Positions 57,181 to 62,000 of a stretch of 62,000 nucleotides of DNA are shown here, one piece after another. Source of the stretch: Phoronis australis. Its lineage: Eukaryota > Phoronida > Phoronidae. Positions within the stretch are counted from its first letter, which is position 1. Every line of letters starts with the position of its first letter. The notes beneath the pieces were generated by a model, which did no database searches, was not told the origin of the DNA, and saw nothing but the letters and a program-made list of their open reading frames with translations. Both the position numbers and the translations under genes were made by a program. Location: positions 266,963 to 328,962 of the forward strand of contig NMRA01000126.1 in NCBI GenBank assembly GCA_002633005.1, given 5' to 3'.

Positions 57181-59330
57181 TGCAAATAAACATCTCTAGA
57201 AGCACACAGTTTGCGGTGCATTCGTGGGTGCATTTCAATGCCACGCGTTGCTCTTTTTCATGTTTGTGCAAATCTGTTTGATTTTTACAGGTCAGCCAGG
57301 ATGTGCAGCGCTTGGATCTACAGATTGTCTCAAACTGTAAACACAACTGTTGGCTGAATAATGGAGAATATCGACCTTTCTGAAGGTATAAGTTAATCAT
57401 GACTAAAACTTCAGTCACCAAAATATAACTAATCTGTTCCCACTGGGATGTCTTAGAATGTGTGGTGTGGACGGAGCCTCCTTAATGTATGGGTGTGACT
57501 AAATTGTGACTGATATATCTTTGTACTTCTGGTGTGACTGTAACTCACGTTACTACTACGTGGATGGTGTAACCAAATTATCTTTACCTCACATAAGTGT
57601 GACTATATTGTGACTAATATTATATTTACTGTTCACAAACCCATGAGGTATGAACCAAGACTTGGTTTAAAGAACTGCTTGGAGGTTGAATGATTTCTAA
57701 CTTGTCAAATATGTTGGCTGGGATAAACAAGTTTTCATTCCATGAACTGAAATCTTTAAATTATCATGTCAAGATTCTCACAAACGCTAGGAAACACTAT
57801 ATAGTGTGTATGTGCAGCAACCAGTTGTGTGCTGTATCAAGAATTATTTTAAGTGGAACATGCTCGTTAATTCCCAATGTCGAGTGATACGTGTTGACTA
57901 TGACTGATTTTGAGTGTAAGCTTAGTTGTCCAAAGCATTACTAACAATCTTCATCTTTTTTAGGTACGGTGTGATGAAGAATTAAGCACTAATTTTTAAA
58001 GGAGAGCCCAGATTTGGAATAGGAATTTTATGTATATGTGATTTGATTGCCAGGGGGTTGGACTTAACTTTTTGACTCAAATATTAGAAAATGCATTCAT
58101 GTAGTCACTGTATGCTGTGCAGTTAGATTGGGGTGAGCTTGAGTCTTTCTTAGAATTGCAGTGGGTTGGGGGGTCTCGTGAAATGTTCACAATTTAGGCA
58201 TTTTGACGTGAATTCTGGTGCAATTTCCACTTGTTCTGGTACCTTAAACATTACCACATTACTGTGTCAAAAGTTCTCCACCATATTTGCAAAGTCCCAA
58301 ATAAATGAGTGTCAAATGACCCCCTCCCCAGTATTAAACAGAGAAGATGTTGACTTTTCCCCTTTTTACATCCAAATGGAAGAAAATAAAGCACTAAAGA
58401 AGACTGGCTCTTGCTCAGAAAATTCTGTTGATTGCTTAGAACACTGAGGTGTTGAAAGATAGAGTCAGTACAGATGTCACAGTTATCACCATTTCAATTC
58501 AGTCATTGTCTTATTTATCACAATCCTAACTGTCATTAATTACGATTGTTATTCTCATCTTTTTGACAAGCTGCCAGACAACAGATTGCCTTCCCAATGT
58601 ACAAAATGACCAGTGAATTCTCTTCCAAACTTCAACATTATAATCTCACCTACCAGTCACTTCAGTGGTTGTCATTTGCTTAGTAAGGTCCTAAGTAGAC
58701 TTGCCAAACACTTACCTTTCATTCACATGGTCTTAACATGGTCTTGCCTTTACATGAGATTGTCGTGCAGCAAAACAGTTGGAATCGCAGTTAAAGCAAT
58801 CGAGAATCAAGGCCAAAATACCAGATATTTTCTTCTTTCAAAAATGTACGTTTATCATGATTTTGTCTTCCTAATTACTTATAAGTGAACAATGTAACTA
58901 TATAATATTATCTTATTTGTGTGATATATTTGATTGATCTGTTGATATAACTTGGTAGTGTAAACAAAACGATTGGCTATCACGTGTCAAATATGGTTGT
59001 TGTTTCATGTAATGGAATGTTAAAAATGTCTAAACTGTTCCTAGTGCCCCTGAGACATCAAAGTTTGCGAACATATTTTGGAAGTAATCTACATTTTAGC
59101 ATTATCCATTTGCTATGTAATGGCACTAGAAATGTTTCTAACGCACAAAAAGAAGTTTTTTCCACCAGTTTTATTAATTCTTAATATTTACCCGATATTC
59201 ATAAGTCATCTCGATCAGCCGTCCATTGTTGTAGCTCCAAAATCACAGTGGATGGTTATGAAATTTTACACAGTACATATTCGTACCGTGCATGTCACAG
59301 CATATTGAAGTTTTCCCATACCTTTCAACT
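57181..59330. other. Non-coding stretch, nothing recognised
   Basis: Several open frames of 60-120 codons show no domain, splice support or repeat homology. Confidence 0.4.
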
Positions 59331-59760
59331 ACTGTAGCGCCTCTAGTGGCGTTTTCAGTTGTTATTCTTGCTTTGTATCTGCCTGCTTTCTTCACAGGAC
59401 TTTCATGAAATTTGGCAAATGGGTTTCTATTAAGTCTATGTAAGACACTAGAAAATGGCCAAATTTGACCGGCTTTGGAACATCATATGTCAGAGATGAC
59501 TCATCGCATCCATACGAGGCTTTCAGATATTCTGCTTTATGCGCTCTCTTCCAAAGTGTTTTCAGGAATTGTTTTTAAAATGTTCCACTTTTGTATGAGG
59601 GTCTATCAAAATAATGGACTTTAATCTGTAATTTTTATGAAAAAATAAAAGTTGCATAAAACTACAGATCTGTATAGTGCAGTGCCTCCTAGCGGCAATT
59701 CTAGTTGTTTTGGTGTCCTGCTTTCTCTGCCAAAAACACTTGAATGACTTTTGTGAACTT
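59330..59760. repeat. Decayed outlying units of the 150-bp repeat
   Basis: GTAGCGCCTCTAGTGGCG (59334) with TTTCATGAAATTTGGCAAA downstream, and CAGTGCCTCCTAGCGGCAA (59680), match the array at 55.8-57.2 kb. Confidence 0.6.
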
Positions 59761-61685
59761 TGGTGCTGTCTTATTTCTTTACAGGTAAGACTACTCCCCC
59801 TAACTTTAAAACAATTTCTACTAATGCTACATCTTGTGTGGGTTACAAATTTTTGACACCCACCTTTAATGGTATCTATAAAAGTGATTAATTAGTTTTC
59901 ATGGATCTCAATTTTTTGGATGACTTCCTTTGCACCTACTCTGGAGGCTATTTTAAGTTTACTAGTATTGCTGCCTTTAGTGTGACTTTCTGAAATAATG
60001 ATTATCCCTTGTATCTGTACTGTATGCGATGTTGAAGGTGACCGCACATCAACTGCGTTTTGAGTTGCTCTTGTTGCTTTGATAAAGTGTCGTGTATCAG
60101 GAAATGGTGACAACTTCACCGAAGTAGCTCAGAAATGTACTTTTTTGTAATTAAATGCTCAAAATTACAAGGAAATGACGGAGATACCTTGTTTGAAATT
60201 CCCATGCAACTTTGTGAACGGAATGCATATTGAAGAATCATCAACAAGAGAGTTCTCAAAAACTGATGCTCTATTCCATGTCCCTCAAAAGTGACTTCCC
60301 CTGTAACTGTGTACTTGAAATCATGCCCCCCTTATTGGCTGCTCTTTGTCTTACTAACTGTGGTATTGTTTGATCATCCAGTCTTGTGCTTTCTGAGCAA
60401 TAACTCTGAAAACCAAAATTCACATCCCCACTAAACTTTCCACTTGTTGTTCAAGTTTTGTAGAACCCCTTTGGTTTCCATGGAAATGACAGTAGGCCAG
60501 CTGGTAAATTGACAGCTAATTTACAGTAATTAATTAACTGCCAATTTCAGTTAGCATTTGATAGTTGGCTTCTGTCATCAACAGTGCCATGAAACCAGCA
60601 ATTCCTGCACTTGACAAAATCAATGATTGTAACTAGTTGACAATATGCAAGAGTTGAAGTGAGATCCTTGCACTACACGTACTGGGTTGCATTCTGTAGA
60701 CGTAAGACTTTCGCCAGTTAAGGTGGTCTAAATCTTGTGCTTTGCAACTACACAATCTCGCTTTTTGGGTGCTGTAATGTATTGCCTGTGGAGTGCAGCC
60801 CTGGTCTAGTACTCATGGCATGGCAATGTATTGTGTCTGCAGTGATATTACATATTAGGGGAGTTGTTTTAGTTTAACTCAGAAAAATAGGGCTGTCCCA
60901 GATTACATGGTGGTAGAACTCTCCTTTGTCCTGGAGAAGAAAGCGCATGACCTCATTTTGGGAGTCAGGCACATTTTCGTATCTCTCATTGATGTCGGGA
61001 TGGCGAAGAATTTCACATCACGCTTTTGCGGGTATTTCTCTAGTTATCAAACTTTCTCACCTCTGAGTTGTAATACTCTGTTGGTATTTGAAGGACGAAT
61101 AAAGTAATGCCGCCCAGAAAAAATTGCAAAGAATCAAACAACAAATAACATGTGATAGTCCAATGGCATGAAAACAAGGTAGCAAATATGCCTGATAGAT
61201 GTTCATGGCATTGTGGGTAAATACAGCGAGATTCGAGTGTCACTATGTAATCCTAGACGGTCCTATTGTCACGTCTTTTAAGTTGCCCTTAAAACAGCAA
61301 GGGTTTATACTGTGGTCTACGGTACATACCTGATTGCTAGACAAAATATTTTTAGTTTCCCTGTCATAACGACTAATTCCTTTTACCACACAACGGTGTG
61401 AAATAACTCATTATTTTGGCAAAATTATAACTGCAGAATGGCACTTTCTCCTTGTCAGCTTTTCAGTAATTTCCATCATTCTGGTTTTGAATTGCTTCCA
61501 TGACTGAATTAAGCTTGCTCTCAGCTGTGATGGCAGGAAATCTGTATCAGTTTGTGATCACTAATCTGGTGACATGTATAACAGTATGTCTTGTTTCCGT
61601 TTAATGGAGTGCATGTGAATATATGCACAAAGATATATGTTTCAGAAATTTGGAAAAATTCAAGAGGGGATTGTCCTAAATATGT
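59761..61685. other. Non-coding stretch, nothing recognised
   Basis: A plus-strand frame at 60907-61107 (MVVELSFVLEKKAHDLILG start) reads protein-like but is short and unassigned. Confidence 0.35.
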
Positions 61686-61991
61686 ATGCCAGTTTCTTGT
61701 TCCAAGTTTTTATTCAATCCAAACAGGGAACTATGGGAAATGTTTCAATTTCAATTGGGAGGATTTCATGTATGGCAAAAATTATTTACTAGTGGTGCTG
61801 ATGGTCGTTTTTCAAATGTGTTGTACTTGTGTTTGTTGTTGTCATGCAAGCATCCTGCGACATTACAGAAAACTTGGTTACGTGATATTGGAAGTTTGTT
61901 TGAGACACGTGATGTATGGGTTTTACAATTCTTTAATTCTGTATGCCATTTTGTGATCTGTGCACGACATCGATATCCTGTTCTTGGCAGG
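61686..61991 (+). CDS. Possible coding exon at the right edge, unrecognised
   Basis: After an acceptor-like TATGCCAG (61684-61691) the plus strand is open to a GGCAG/GTAGCT donor-like site at about 61991. It encodes roughly 100 residues with segments NPNRELWEMFQFQLGGF, SNVLYLCLLLSCKHPATL and DIGSLFETRDVWVLQFF. The mix of charged and aromatic residues looks like a globular helical protein. A 121-codon frame overlaps it in another phase, so one is false. No family is recognised. It may belong to a gene continuing off the window. Confidence 0.3.
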
Positions 61992-62000
61992 TAGCTGTAA

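Noticed and set aside
57050-57421. A 123-codon minus-strand frame with several cysteines
   Set aside because: It starts inside the 150-bp repeat array and has no recognisable domain or splice context.

Overview
The window is eukaryotic, metazoan nuclear DNA. Its coding sequence is split into short exons with GT-AG junctions, introns are long and full of transposon debris, and there is a canonical eukaryotic tRNA-Gly(GCC) with internal promoter boxes. Low-complexity C tracts interrupted by single Ns and a 751-base gap point to a draft shotgun assembly. Base composition, repeat types and the LDL-receptor class A (LDLa) exon family suit a marine invertebrate (lancelet, hemichordate, echinoderm or cnidarian grade). 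The sequence alone does not fix the species.

Left 37 kb (minus strand): the main gene. It starts with an acidic cytoplasmic exon (37301-37077, ends in phase 0). A signal-anchor transmembrane exon follows (30428-30272, phase 0 in, phase 1 out). After that come at least eight phase 1-1 exons, each carrying a Ser/Thr/Pro linker plus one six-cysteine LDLa module: 26986, 20766, 9992, 8875, 7758, 4846, 3913 and 1635 (5' ends). A different cysteine-rich phase 1-1 exon lies at 6337-6155. Two related candidate terminal exons encode short hydrophobic tails (2204-2149 and 339-290), and the second is followed by AATAAA. The inferred product is a type II membrane protein with an LDLa-repeat ectodomain and no visible protease domain. 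Its 3' half is growing by exon duplication: three copies of a 1117-bp unit are almost identical, and three copies of an older unit of about 930 bp lie further downstream.

Introns of this gene hold nested elements. These are a 3.9-kb DNA transposon-like element with TIRs of about 230-265 bp and a decayed ORF (22396-26277), a 1.3-kb CAGTGGCGG-ended element carrying a tRNA-like segment (28689-30032), and a 392-bp foldback MITE inside the latter (29020-29411).

Right 25 kb: no confidently recognised protein gene. It contains a 5'-truncated RNase H-bearing LINE (about 37.8-39.07 kb), a decayed Gypsy pol fragment (39.9-40.8 kb), a GAT microsatellite next to the assembly gap, and a 1.96-kb foldback element whose left arm has expanded into tandem repeats (45590-47550). 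A second, inverted copy of the CAGTGGCGG element lies at 50.3-51.0 kb. A diverged tandem duplication (51.1-53.3 kb) carries one intact and one decayed tRNA-Gly. One of its copies has been invaded by a tRNA-derived SINE that shares its 3' stem-loop tail with the LINE at 39 kb. A tandem array of about 150-bp units at 55.8-57.2 kb repeats a CTCF-like GCGCCACCTAGTGGC motif. A possible coding exon of unknown type sits at the right edge.
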